In this document: in pieces, positions 23,090 through 33,563 of the stretch
How positions within the stretch are numbered: position 1 is the stretch's first letter
Layout: every line of letters begins with the position of its first letter
NCBI GenBank assembly: GCA_020055645.1
Contig: CM034546.1
Location: forward strand, 85,560,001 to 85,624,000
DNA: 64,000 nt
Source: Tomocerus qinae
Lineage: Eukaryota; Arthropoda; Collembola; Entomobryomorpha; Tomoceridae
Reading direction: 5' to 3'
The notes under the pieces: model-generated
What the model saw: the letters and a program-made list of their open reading frames with translations, nothing else
Database searches by the model: none
Told to the model about the DNA's origin: nothing
Translations under genes and position numbers: made by a program

Positions 23090-23358
23090 CTTGACTGTAC
23101 ATGCAGGTTTCCGTCAGTTATTTTGTTTTACTAACAGTTATTTTGATTAATTAACGGTTATTTTGAATAATCAACAATTATTTTGGTTCATTAACTGTTA
23201 TTATATCGGGTCGGTCGGTCGGTCGGTTGGTCGGTCGGTCGGTTGGGTCGGTCGGTCGGTCGGTCGGTCGGTCGGTTGGTCGGTCGGTCGGTTGTGTGGG
23301 TCGGTTCGGTATAACCGACCCGACTAGGGTCTGCCAACTTGCAGCAGCCCTTTTTTGT

Positions 23359-23893
23359 GTCGTGTTCTCTAAAAAATCACTCCCGTCATACAATTTTACT
23401 TGAGTTTTATTCCTCTGAGGTCGGCCAACAGGAGTTGTACGCTTAATTTGACTATTCAGTGCTTTCTGAGTACCTGACTTTATTGACTGTTTGGGTGCGT
23501 TAGCATTATTTTTGTTTAAAACTGTAGAATTAAATCCCTTTTTTGCTGTATTCGAGTTTGAAGACATAAATGTGTTCTCTGTAACTGTCCCTTCTAGCCT
23601 TACTTCAGAGTTTGTTCCTATACAGTCTATAATGTGAAGCGGAGTACTTGTATGCTCATTTATGACTGGGAGTTTTCCAGAGTGTTATTTGTGGTGTCTT
23701 CTATAGTTGCCATTTTCTCAAAGTCATGAATTATATGTTCGTTATATTCGTTCCTCTCATTATACCCACTAATTATAATGTACCTGCCTGAAGTATATGC
23801 ACCTGGATATTTTTGCCTTATTTCTCTAATTTTGTCATTTTTTTGTCTTGATATCCTTACCTCAGCAGGAGTCAGATCAGGTGATATATATAT
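23359..23893 (-). pseudogene. CR1-like LINE ORF1, C-terminal half
   Basis: The frame from 23893 reads IYISPDLTPAEVRISRQ, then RYIIISGYNERNEY, the C-terminal part of an ORF1 nucleic-acid-binding domain. After a frameshift near 23670 it continues as HIIDCIGTNSEVRLEG, then a Ser/Asn/Lys-rich stretch to LYDGSDFLENTTQK at the insert border. The RT genes resume at 17697. Confidence 0.65.
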
Positions 23894-23903
23894 ATGTTTG
23901 AGG

Positions 23904-24973
23904 GGTGCCAATTAATTTGTATGGCACACAAATGACTTTTGTATGGAGGATTTTTTGACATTTAGTGTGACTTTGTATGGTATGTTATGACTTACCTAAT
24001 GACTTTGTATGGAAATAATTACTATGTATGGTGATAGTTTTATATAAACATGCATTTTTGTAGTATACCGAACCGATGCACGATATATATCACCACAACA
24101 GGTTGGTAAATTTATTTAAGTTGAAGAATATATATAGTAGAATGATAATACCCAGGTAGAAACTGCATGTCCAAGCATAAAGCATGGATAGTTAGCTATG
24201 TGGATAAAGTGAAGTCATAATACTCTTAGCTCTAACGTTATCTCCCAATTAATGTTTTCAATAATGTACCCCCAACGCATACCTTCATGTGATAAATTTA
24301 ATACATGGAGATATGCGTTTGGGTACATTATTGAAAACATTAATTAGCATGTTATCAGAATTTTTCCAATTAGTATATTTCTGCTCTGCTGCCTTCGTGT
24401 TTGCTTTATTTCCTTACAAATTGCATCTGAGTGAACACAAGAAGTACAATGGCCGGGTCAAGAAAATTTGTAAGTTTGGAATACAAAACGGACAGGGACA
24501 GTGACACTGATGATAGTGAAGTTTAAAATAAAGAAAACGAAACAAAAAAAGGCAAGGGTGCAACAGACATGGACTGAAATTGACATTAACTCTGAAGAGT
24601 TACTATCCTGGAATTTCAAACAAACATTTAATTAAAAAACTTGCAGTACAGAATATTATGATTGTGGTAAAGGTGGTAGGAGTTGCCCAGCCAGTTTGAA
24701 ATGTGTTAGTATTTTAGATGTTAGGTTCCTGTAAATATCCTAACTGACATTGACCTTGCGTAATAATTGCCTACATTGCATTTTAAAATCAAATAAAAAG
24801 GTAACATTACATACCTATAATGTTAAATTAACCAACCATACAAAGTCATAAAGTTTCATACAAAGTCATAAACCGCCATACAAAGTCATAAACTGCCATA
24901 CAAAGTCACACTATCTATTTTTAGCTCTCCCATACAAAAGTCATGTGTGTGCCATACAAATTCCTATTTTCCC
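23904..24973. mobile_element. TIR element rich in TTTGTATGG, 10-bp target duplication
   Basis: The ends share aatttgtatggcacacaa/c and atgacttttgtatgg in inverted orientation. The motif (a)ctttgtatgg or its complement recurs at least four more times subterminally on each side. The target atgtttgagg is at 23894-23903 and 24974-24983. Removing the insert rejoins LINE ORF1 (NRVHNLKH/IYISPDL). No transposase was seen. A 9-11 bp duplication and repeated subterminal motifs suggest a Mutator- or P-like group. Confidence 0.75.
24247..24345. repeat. 99-bp hairpin element H99, copy 1
   Basis: The arms aattaatgttttcaataatg and its complement enclose 'acgcatacct...' and a ~25-bp loop. A second copy with the same arms and loop is at 37491-37588 in an unrelated context. 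Confidence 0.8.
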
Positions 24974-24983
24974 ATGTTTGAGG

Positions 24984-25448
24984 TTATGAACCCTGTTTAG
25001 CCATTTGTTGTTTAAAAGCAGTCTCCTTCTTAACATTGTAGAGTGCATAGTAACACGGACAACAAGAGGAAACCTACACAAAATATCAATATCCCTGATT
25101 TGACTTCTGCTGACTTGAAGGTAGTCAAATAGCCCCAATACACACTCACTAACTTTATCCCAGTTAGTTGGGTCTACTCCTAGTCCCTTGATAATTATAT
25201 TATTTTGCCTTTCATGTAAATTTAATCGTTCTTGTAATCCATCTAGCTTATTACCATGTTCTCGTAGGTCCATGCATACTAAATCAAGTTGGTTGGAAAG
25301 ATTACAGTTTTTCATTGTTATGTCGCCTTTCAATTTTGACATGTCATTTTCTAAAATATTGATTTTTTGTTGCAATTGCTTAATTAAAGTCGTATTTGCG
25401 ACACATGCATTACAGTTTGTGTATTTTGTCATTTTCAAAGAATACTAA
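24984..25448 (-). pseudogene. CR1-like LINE ORF1, N-terminal half
   Basis: The frame from 25438 (MKMTKYTNCNACVANTTL) opens with a possible zinc-knuckle pair. A coiled-coil stretch follows (KQLQQKINILENDMSKLKGD ... GLQERLNLHERQ), then NNIIIKGLGVDPTNWDKV, the RRM-like start of LINE ORF1 proteins, and TMHSTMLRRRLLLNNKWLNR. It breaks at the 10-bp target duplication of the 23904-24973 element. Confidence 0.75.
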
Positions 25449-26516
25449 AAAGTGTATTATTAACCTTACTTAGTGTAAGTGTAGTTTGATTTGTTGGTTA
25501 CTTTGTGTTGTGTGATGATTTCTTGTGTTGAGTGATGATTTCGTGAGTTGTGGTTTGTCCCGTTTTCCTTATAGAATGGTTTGCAATTTTTAGAAAAAAG
25601 TCTTCACTAGCCAATTTTTAGGTGCTAGTTACCTGGCTCCTTACAGATGGGCTTTTCCCTAAATCAGCCGTGACAATTTTTAGGGTCAGGATCCCTGGCA
25701 GCAATAGTTTAGTTTCCAGTCCCAGTCAAAAAGCAAGGCAATAGGCAAAGAAAGAGGAGCAGAGGCAGAACAGACAACCTACTCTGGCAGAGGTGCAAGT
25801 GCTGGGTGTTATAGTAAAAATTGCAATGTGCCCTTTTTTTGCAATTTTTGCAGGCAGACTAAATCATGAGAGTCTTACGTACGATTGTAAGCCAAGTTAA
25901 GTTAAGGAAAAAAACGAACTGTCTCTTATTGGAATAAATATTTTAATAATAATTTATGTTGATAATAATATGTTAATAATATGTTGACGGCATTAAAATA
26001 AATAAAATATTCATCCTTTTTTAATAAATTTTTTACTGCTATAGATAGGATTGCTTCCAGTCTCGGGAATTTCCCCGGAAGTCTCTTTTCCAAGGACCAA
26101 AACTACCTGAGACTGGATGCCTTATTCTCAACATTCGTCCTCTCGTCAATGTCCATGATTTGTCAGGTTTTCAGAGTTAAATAAATTGTGTTACGTTAAT
26201 TAACCTACAGCCCTTTGCAGTCTTCAATAGCAGTGTACATCATCGAGCAAATTTCTTAAACCAACGATCATCCGAACTCTAAATTATCATACTTCATCAT
26301 CTGAATTTTTTGGAAAATACACTTAACTTTAGCTTCACTTTCACATTGTACTGCTTATACAATACAGCCCTCTACATTCTTATAATGATCAGACGCTTCA
26401 TCATTGATGGTATCCATATACATATCCATCCATACATCAATGGTGCAGCCCATCATGTATGTACTAACTGTAGACATATATGTAATGTTTTTCCCAATAT
26501 CAATTTTATTATATTA
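25449..26516. other. LINE 5' flank and repeat fragments, no gene
   Basis: 25449-25600 probably contains the LINE 5' UTR. 26129-26225 (cattcgtcctctcgtcaatg ... cagagttaaataaattgtg) recurs at 47390-47490, so it is a further dispersed repeat. The rest shows nothing identifiable. Confidence 0.45.
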
Positions 26517-26649
26517 CTAGTGAACCCAACTAAAGGGCGAACCTAGCACTCAAGAACCATTCAGCAGACCACCAACCTCAGTGACAAATTACGAAAAAAT
26601 CATCTTTATTTCCTTTAGGTTATTATATTAAAGTTGTAAAAACAAAAAT

Positions 26650-28425
26650 TTAAATATACTTAAATATAAATTTATTAAATATAAATTTAAATATAAATTT
26701 ATTAAATATAAATTTAAATATAAATTTAAATATAAATTTATTAAATATAAATTTAAATATAAATTTATTAAATATAAATTTAAATATAAATTTATTAAAT
26801 ATAAATTTAAATATAAATTTATTAAATATAAATTTAAATATAAATTTATTAAATATAAATTTAAATATAAATTTATTAAATATAAATTTAAATATAAATT
26901 TATTAAATATAAATTTAAATATAAATTTATTAAATATAAATTTAAATATAAATTTATTAAATATAAATTTAAATATAAATTTATTAAATATAAATTTAAA
27001 TATAAATTTATTAAATATAAATTTAAATATAAATTTATTAAATATAAATTTAAATATAAATTTATTAAATATAAATTTAAATATAAATTTATTAAATATA
27101 AATTTAAATATAAATTTATTAAATATAAATTTAAATATAAATTTATTAAATATAAATTTAAATATAAATTTATTAAATATAAATTTAAATATAAATTTAT
27201 TAAATATAAATTTAAATATAAATTTATTAAATATAAATTTAAATATAAATTTATTAAATATAAATTTAAATATAAATTTATTAAATATAAATTTAAATAT
27301 AAATTTATTAAATATAAATTTAAATATAAATTTATTAAATATAAATTTAAATATAAATTTATTAAATATAAATTTAAATATAAATTTATTAAATATAAAT
27401 TTAAATATAAATTTATTAAATATAAATTTAAATATAAATTTATTAAATATAAATTTAAATATAAATTTATTAAATATAAATTTAAATATAAATTTATTAA
27501 ATATAAATTTAAATATAAATTTATTAAATATAAATTTAAATATAAATTTATTAAATATAAATTTATTAAATATAAATTTAAATATAAATTTATTAAATAT
27601 AAATCTAAATATAAATTTATTAAATATAAATTTAAATATAAATTTATTAAATATAAATTTATTAAATATTAATTATATATATTGATTTATTAAATATAAA
27701 TTTATTAAATATTAATTATATATATTGATTTATTAAATATAAATTTATTAAATATTAATTATATATATTGATTTATTAAATATAAATTTATTAAATATTA
27801 ATTATATATATTGATTTATTAAATATAAATTTATTAAATATTAATTATATATATTGATTTATTAAATATAAATTTATTAAATATTAATTATATATATTGA
27901 TTTATTAAATATTAATTATATATATTGATTTATTAAATATAAATTTATTAAATATAAATTTATTAAATATAAATTTATCAAATATAAATTTATCAAATAT
28001 AAATTTATTAAATATAAATTTAAATATAAATTTATTAAATATAAATTTATTAAATATAAATTTATTAAATATAAATTTATTAAATATAAATTTATTAAAT
28101 ATAAATTTAAATATAAATTTATTAAATATAAATTTATTAAATATAAATTTAAATATAAATTTATTAAATATAAATTTAAATATAAATTTATTAAATATAA
28201 ATTTAAATATAAATTTAATAAATATAAATTTAAATATAAATTTATTAAATATAAATTTATTAAATATAAATTTATTAAATATAAATTTATTAAATATAAA
28301 TTTATTAAATATAAATTTATTAAATATAAATTTATTAAATATAAATTTATTAAATATAAATTTATTAAATATAAATTTATTAAATATAAATTTAAATATA
28401 AATAAATAAATATAAATATAAATTT
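26650..28425. repeat. AT-only minisatellite with three unit types
   Basis: 26650 to about 27650 consists of 27-bp units (aaatataaattt plus aaatataaatttatt). About 27660-27930 is a 43-bp unit containing aaatattaattatatatattg. About 27940-28390 is mostly the 15-bp monomer aaatataaatttatt. The blocks are sharply separated. A long minus-strand open frame (LINLY repeats, 27916-28665) results from the period and is not a gene. Confidence 0.95.
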
Positions 28426-28719
28426 TCTACAGCGGCTGGAAAAATTATCTGCAGTTCCAACTTTCTGATAAAAAGGGATAGTTACCAAAAAGCTACCATT
28501 TAAAATCAGAAAACTAAGATTCCCCCTGGTATTTTGGAAAACGTACAAATCCCATGAGAACAACTTACGAATAAATATTTTTAAAGGAAATCGGGGGGGG
28601 GGGGTAAAAATAAAACCAGCTCTACTAAAAAATGCTAAATATGTTTGCCGATATAGCAGACCCAATTTAGATTAGGAGTTTTGAAGTGCTAATTCTAATA
28701 CGGACATTACGATCATTAC

Positions 28720-29944
28720 CATACGTCGGAATTTTATTTATTTAAAATCGCAAAAAATTTACACGAAAATTTTACCAAAAAATGGTAAAAATTTTTCATA
28801 AAATGGCAAAAAATTTTTTATAAAAATTTACCATGGCAAGAATTTTCTCTAAACAGTTTTTTTGACTTCGGCAAAAATATTATCTATAATATAACATATT
28901 AAAAAATCAAAAGCCAGAAACTCTACCTAAATAATCAGGTGATAAATATAGAACTGCATGTATTATACCATTTCATTATTGTACATTTAATCTTCAATTT
29001 TAAAATCCAAACTTACCAACTTAAAATCATACACATTTCAATAATATAAAAACTTAATCCAAACTTAACATCTTAAAACATATATATTGCAATATTAAAA
29101 TGTAGTCCAAGCTTGCCATCTTAAAATCATATAAATTTTAATATTAAAATTTAATCTAAACTTAATATCGAATCTTAACTTCTAAAATTCCAGACCAATT
29201 TAAAATCGGATATTATATAATACGTTAAAATTCAATCCAAACGTAATATCGTCCTTATTATCTTAAATTACATTTTTAAAGTTGAAATTAAATAAAGTCA
29301 ACAAAACGGGCAAAAATACACCAATGGCAAAATCATATGGTTAAATAATAAGGTGAAACCATTTTAAGGAGATTTCAACATTTTCCATACTCATGTTTTG
29401 TCGCCGTGGACTCAAAAATGCCTTGTGCATGCTAAAACATTAAAACAATAATTGGTATAAAAGAATAAATTCAATCGACAAGAAATAAAGACGGAAATTG
29501 TCAGTTTTACTTTCTACATATTGCAATTTTTCTTGTAATTCAACTCTAACTACAACGACACTAAAATGTAATGTTTGAAAGCCCCGCTTAACCTTGGATA
29601 ATCTTGTCACTGTAGGCTTATTGAAAAGATAATTTATGCAAATGCATTTATTTTATTGTAAGTTTCATTTTGAGAATTTTGAAAAAAATTTTGAACATTC
29701 AATATTCTGGAAATTGCCAAAATATTTTCTTAAGATTTTTTTAAGTCGAAAATTTTATGTAAACTTTTTTTATATAAAAAAATTTTACTAAAACTTTAAA
29801 TTTTTTTATAACTCAAAAGTGTAAAAAAGTTTACTAACACTTTTATATTTTTGAAATCCTTAGTGCATGATTCGTGTAGATACGAAGTCTCAGAACTCTA
29901 TGAGAAGGCTGTAAAAATTTTACTTAAATAAAATTCCGACGTCT
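28720..29944. mobile_element. 1.2-kb TIR element with 9-bp target duplication
   Basis: The TIR acgtcggaattttattta is near-perfect at both ends. The target gatcattac is at 28711-28719 and 29945-29953. The interior is AT-rich with repeated 'aatttaatccaaacttaac'-type motifs (28980-29260) and poly-A/T tracts. No ORF. It splits the T2 repeat. Confidence 0.8.
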
Positions 29945-30030
29945 GATCATTACGATTTCTTCCCTTTCGCCAATCATTTCCATCAGAAAATAATCATCTT
30001 ATGTAAATTTCTATTTTTGTTTTGATGTTA

Positions 30031-30724
30031 TTATAATAATATAGGCCTCCGGTACCATTGATGAATTTCAAAATTATTATGCATATTAACATTGTCTAAT
30101 TTCGAAATAAACTAATATTTACTCATATTGGACTTCCTTGTTTTATGAAACATGCATTGTATACGCGCATGTGCATTGCAACAAAATGCCGCATTGTCCA
30201 TGGCATAGATAGATACATAGATAACTGCGACATAGGAATAAATAATTTTATTATATAGAGATGAATTCAGTTCGATCCAACACTATTATGTTATCTATAA
30301 TTTGCAGGATTGCAAGTACTAAGGTATATTATATTATGCAGGTTGCTGTCGATATATGCCTAATCATCGATGAATATAATTTACAAAGGTACAGCTTACA
30401 TTATATTTTGATGTCTGTAAAAATGGTTTTTATTCGGACTACTCACCAAATAATATTGTACACCGAAGCTATATATAGTACATATTATACTATACCTACC
30501 TCCTATACTATATCGGACTTCCAAAATGTGGAGGAAAGTAAATATCTGGGACTTGATTTCCCGCCAAAGCTATAATTCAAAACTTATTAGAAATTTCAAG
30601 TTTTTCTGAGCCACAAATCCGAAGTGTTCACTTTCTGCCACTTTTTGGAAATTTTGAAAGCTTTTGGTAAGTAAATACGGGCTACACTAATCCTATGTAA
30701 TACACGAAAAGTGTATGCTCAAAG
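30031..30724. other. No gene recognised
   Basis: Contains a 104-codon open frame (30261-30575, +) with no recognisable domain and AT-biased composition. I do not call it a gene. Confidence 0.4.
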
Positions 30725-31012
30725 CAGACATGGCCCTTGAAATATTTCTCGGAAATAAATAGGCGAAATTTTTGAAATATTTCGCGAAATATTTCAGTCT
30801 TACTTTCCTTGAAAAATGAAATATTTGAAATAAATAAAATAAATAGAGTACATGGCATTTATTTCAATAAATTTCGCGCGAAATAAATGGATTGCGCATG
30901 CGTGTACACATGCGCATTGTATTTATTTCATTTATTTCGAAAATTTCATTAATTTCAAATATTTCATTTTTGAAGAAAAATTCCTTGAAATAAGAAGTTG
31001 ATGCCATGTCTG
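30725..31012. mobile_element. 288-bp MITE with hAT-like 8-bp duplication
   Basis: TIR cagacatggc/gccatgtctg. The flanks gctcaaag (30717-30724) and gttcaaag (31013-31020) differ at one base. The interior is a chain of 'gaaatatttcgcgaaatatt'-type and 'aaataaatg' motifs with a central 'gcgcatgcgtgtacacatgc' palindrome. Confidence 0.75.
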
Positions 31013-31308
31013 GTTCAAAGTTACCTCGCTATTAACCACCCTAAAGGCGTTAACGCATGGACCACGCTTCTAGCAGAAAGCTTCTAGCAGAAAGCGTCTA
31101 GCTTCAAGCAGTTGGCAGTTTTTTCCGATTACTGCTGCAGCGTGATCTCACTTAAAAATTGAATGATTGCATTAATTGGGAGTTAGTAGGCCGCAAAAAG
31201 CTAGATAGTAGAAGCAAAAAGCTTGATGGTAGCTGCTAGCTGCGTCTACGAACAGATGAGATCATCAACGCTGCAAGCTGTTGGAATCCGTTCCGTAGAC
31301 TTTTATTT
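31013..31308. other. Short repeated motif 'gcttctagcagaaa', no gene
   Basis: 'cttctagcagaaagc' is tandemly doubled at about 31068-31100, followed by related aagc/tagc motifs (31180-31240). Possibly a decayed foldback; no boundaries visible. Confidence 0.35.
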
Positions 31309-31385
31309 GTATTGAATTGAATTGAATTTATTAATATTCTCGGCGAGCCGTGGCCCATAGAATATGAACAGAAGTTCTGAGCACA
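31309..31385 (-). repeat. LINE 3'-end remnant with (attca)n tail
   Basis: On the minus strand, 'ttctatgggccacggctcgc' is followed by aatattaataaattcaattcaattc. It corresponds to 11340-11405. Only the terminal ~75 bp are recognisable. Confidence 0.45.
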
Positions 31386-31558
31386 AATTAATATAATATG
31401 ATATAATCAGGAGCAGCTACAAATACATAAACCCCGCACATTGATTCTCCACATAAGTCCCCTTGAAAGATGACATGAGCCGTTCTCCCAAAGATCTCCC
31501 AGAAAAAATAGTGAAGGCACTAGCTTCTCAAGGAATAACCACGTAAACTCGACATGAT

Positions 31559-32366
31559 TTCTACAATGAACTAATAAATAGTGACGCAGCAATCTTTTGC
31601 TTTAGTGAAACTTTTTATCTCTTTGAATTCAAACATAGCAATATTACTAGGAAATATAAAATCTACCAACACTTTGGTAACAAAACATCAGCAGCTGCCG
31701 GCAGACACAGTGGAGGTTTTATAGTCGGCTGCTTGCTAAGCTTATCTGATAATCTTATTCTTAATAATGCTATTGACACTCATTTAATTTTTAACTTAAA
31801 ATCGAAAATGGGTTGGATTGTTCTGATCTTTTTATATATACCACCTAATAATAATTATGACTATAATCTAAATTTTGTTTTTACTAGAATAGAGGAGTAT
31901 GTACATAAGAATGATAAAATTATTATTCTTGGCGACTTTAATGCACGGATAGACAATTGGGATTCTGAGTCAGAGCAAAGAAATAGTCAAGATAAAATGT
32001 AATAGAAATGGTGTGAAGCTTATAAACAAAATTCTTGATTGTGGGATGCTTGTGGCCAACGGTAATTTTTCTGGGGATAGTGACGGATCTTTTACCTTTT
32101 TGCACCGGAACGGTAAAGAAGCTAGCTTAGTTGATTATTGTTTATATTCAAACAATATTGCTGATACCATTGAGGATTTTAATGTACATGATCTAATACA
32201 ATCTGATCATTTTGATATACCAGAATACTTATTAAAAATACTTTGTAATTATTTTATGTATCGCCAACTATGTATTCGACTTGGAACCTTTATTTCTGAT
32301 CCATTTGACGTATTTGGTGGATCGCCAGAAGGAAGCATAGTAGGACCTTCCAGTTATTGTTTCTAG
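31559..32366 (+). pseudogene. LINE endonuclease fused to RT palm by deletion
   Basis: Motifs seen: AIFCFSETF (catalytic S-ET), RHSGGFIVG, FLYIPPNNNYDYNLN, IIILGDFNARI (GDFN box) and SFTFLHRNGKEASLVDY. From SDHF (about 32210) the reading continues straight into LLKILCNYFMYRQLC and GSPEGSIVGPSSYCF (RT motif B). There is a frameshift near 32002 and a stop at 32364; LIVLFADDLAKPL (FADD box, 32398-32440) follows in another frame. Confidence 0.75.
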
Positions 32367-32604
32367 ATTAGTGATATTGATAAATATATATTAACCTTAA
32401 TTGTTCTTTTTGCTGATGACCTAGCGAAACCTTTAGTTGAAAAAAATTGTCAATCATTCAGACATCTATGTCTGGTTTACAATCTTGGTGTCATGACAAT
32501 AAATCTGCGCCAAACTGGTCTAAGTCAGAGTTTGTAATATTTAGAAATCCAAACTGTACAACTATTTCTACTATTACTTGCAATGTTATCACTTCTGATG
32601 TTAA

Positions 32605-32900
32605 GGTTCAGGGGTGGTTCAAAATACGGGGAAATTAAATGAGGGGCAGGTAATGGGGAAGTGTCTATGGCTACGATTTAAAATACACAGAGCCATAGAA
32701 ATTTACTCTATGACAATACAGCAAAATGAATAGGGCATAAAAGTGACGATTTTTTTTGGGAAACTTGGATCTAGTCCGAGAATATTGGTCGTAGAAAGAC
32801 GAAGTTGGTCTCTAAAAACGCAGAAAATGTCAATTTATAGCAGCTTGCACTTAGATTCCTAATTTTTACCTCTGGTTACGAGATATTAATTAAAATTGCA
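32605..32900 (+). mobile_element. T3 element, copy 2 (rearranged)
   Basis: The first ~155 bp match 81-235. At 'gggaaactt' the inner module continues with the arm that copy 1 carries inverted at its other end, which implies an ancestral foldback centre. The left flank is TTAA (32601-32604); the right end is truncated near 32900. Confidence 0.6.
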
Positions 32901-32930
32901 ATAACTCATCTTCTGTCTCACTATGACTAC

Positions 32931-33563
32931 ATGAAGCCTTGCCTGGTACGGATATGTTATGATGTAGCATCAGAAAATAACAATACAGACTTAAGGTATA
33001 ACAGGGCAAGACAGGTTGATACACTATTTGAGAAAGTAGATATAAATGATGTGACTAGGATTATTGATAAGTGTGAACTTCGAAACCAACTCGGGTCTAT
33101 CTCGGAAAACTTTACTACATATTTAAATAATGTAGACGTAAATAGGATAGAAAAGTTTATTTCGTATTCGCATTATCGCAAGATAATGCCATTAAATAAT
33201 GATGCAGCCTCGTACATAGAATGCAATATACCCACTGTAATAAAGTCGGTAATAGCCCAAATCAGATTAAATTGTGACAAGATCTACATTGACAGAGAGG
33301 TTATCGACATTACGGTATGTAAAGAATGTTATTTAAGGGAATTATCGCTTTACCACACAATAATACAATGTCCTTATTTAAGTAACTTAAGAGAGAAATT
33401 CTTACTATTCCTCAAAGCCTTTGAGGATGTAAATGAAAATAATTTTATAGAATTAGTATTTATGTATGAAAATTTTGACTTTTTGGTGAGTGGTCTATTG
33501 ATTTTCAAACACTATTTCTTCGCAGCTCACTGCTTCGCCAGCAACGTACAAAAGACCAATTAA
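32931..33563 (+). pseudogene. LINE C-terminal domain with Cys/His knuckle
   Basis: Open for 210 codons. 'FISYSHYRKIMPLN' is followed by SVIAQIRLN and then C-x2-C...H-x4-C (TVCKECYLRELSLYHTIIQC), the zinc knuckle at the C-terminus of several LINE polymerases. Its counterpart at 54050-54262 has ICYNP...LYHVIVNC. The function in retrotransposition is inferred as RNA/DNA binding. Confidence 0.6.

Larger units (their letters stand above)
17707..23349. mobile_element. Large TIR DNA element (Mutator-like) with 9-bp target duplication
   Basis: The ends begin ggctgctgcaagttggcaga in both orientations. The left TIR runs 17707 to about 18163 and the right TIR about 22866-23349. The target cttttttgt is present at 17698-17706 and 23350-23358, a perfect 9-bp duplication. 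Each TIR contains a (ccga)n run, four 'caaaataactgt'-like repeats and a nested 170-bp MITE. Nine-base duplications with long TIRs are typical of Mutator-like elements. No transposase ORF was found, so the element is non-autonomous or has lost its gene. The interior carries a T2 repeat, a hAT element and an M1 repeat. Confidence 0.75.
13140..25448 (-). mobile_element. CR1-like LINE split by three DNA elements
   Basis: Minus-strand blocks read in order: ORF1 (25438-24984 and 23893-23359), endonuclease and RT (17697-15089), and C-terminal tail (13446-13140). Removing the inserts 23904-24973, 17707-23349 and about 13447-15088 restores contiguous protein each time. The first two have target duplications of 10 bp and 9 bp. 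ORF1 and the endonuclease appear to run in one frame across the second junction (...ENTTQK then KSTIKIGQYNINSL), which hints at a single fused ORF. Frameshifts near 16160, 17260, 17640 and 23670 make it inactive. Clade by motif style: CR1/L2 group. Confidence 0.8.
26517..30030 (+). repeat. T2 interspersed repeat, copy 2, expanded and interrupted
   Basis: Begins 'gaacccaactaaagggcgaa'. After 'ttaggttattatattaaag' an AT-rich minisatellite (about 26650-28425) replaces the short 'tatatttaaatgaatatac' seen in copy 3. The repeat resumes at 28427 (tctacagcggctggaaaaat), is cut by the element 28720-29944 and ends with 'tttcgccaatcatttcc' and a tta/ata-rich tail (about 30030). Confidence 0.7.
31559..33563 (+). 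mobile_element. Internally deleted non-LTR LINE
   Basis: Plus-strand blocks are endonuclease (31559-32205), RT palm fragment (32206-32600), a TTAA-flanked insert (32605 to about 32900) and the C-terminal domain (32931-33563). The endonuclease jumps directly from QSDHF to RT sequence, so the end of the endonuclease, the linker and the RT fingers are deleted. A related C-terminal region occurs at 54020-54424, so this is the same LINE lineage. Confidence 0.7.

Noticed and set aside
23178..23350. PTDRPTDRP-type repeat protein
   Set aside because: It is the (ggtc)n simple repeat in the TIR of the 17707-23349 element, read through from LINE sequence.
26650..28425. CRISPR-like array
   Set aside because: There are no unique spacers between repeats, and the host context is eukaryotic; it is a contiguous minisatellite.
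27916..28665. 249-codon frame with LINLYLN repeats
   Set aside because: A by-product of the 15/27-bp AT minisatellite; the repeat explains the whole frame.
30261..30575. 104-codon plus frame
   Set aside because: AT-biased, no recognisable motif, no splice or regulatory context.
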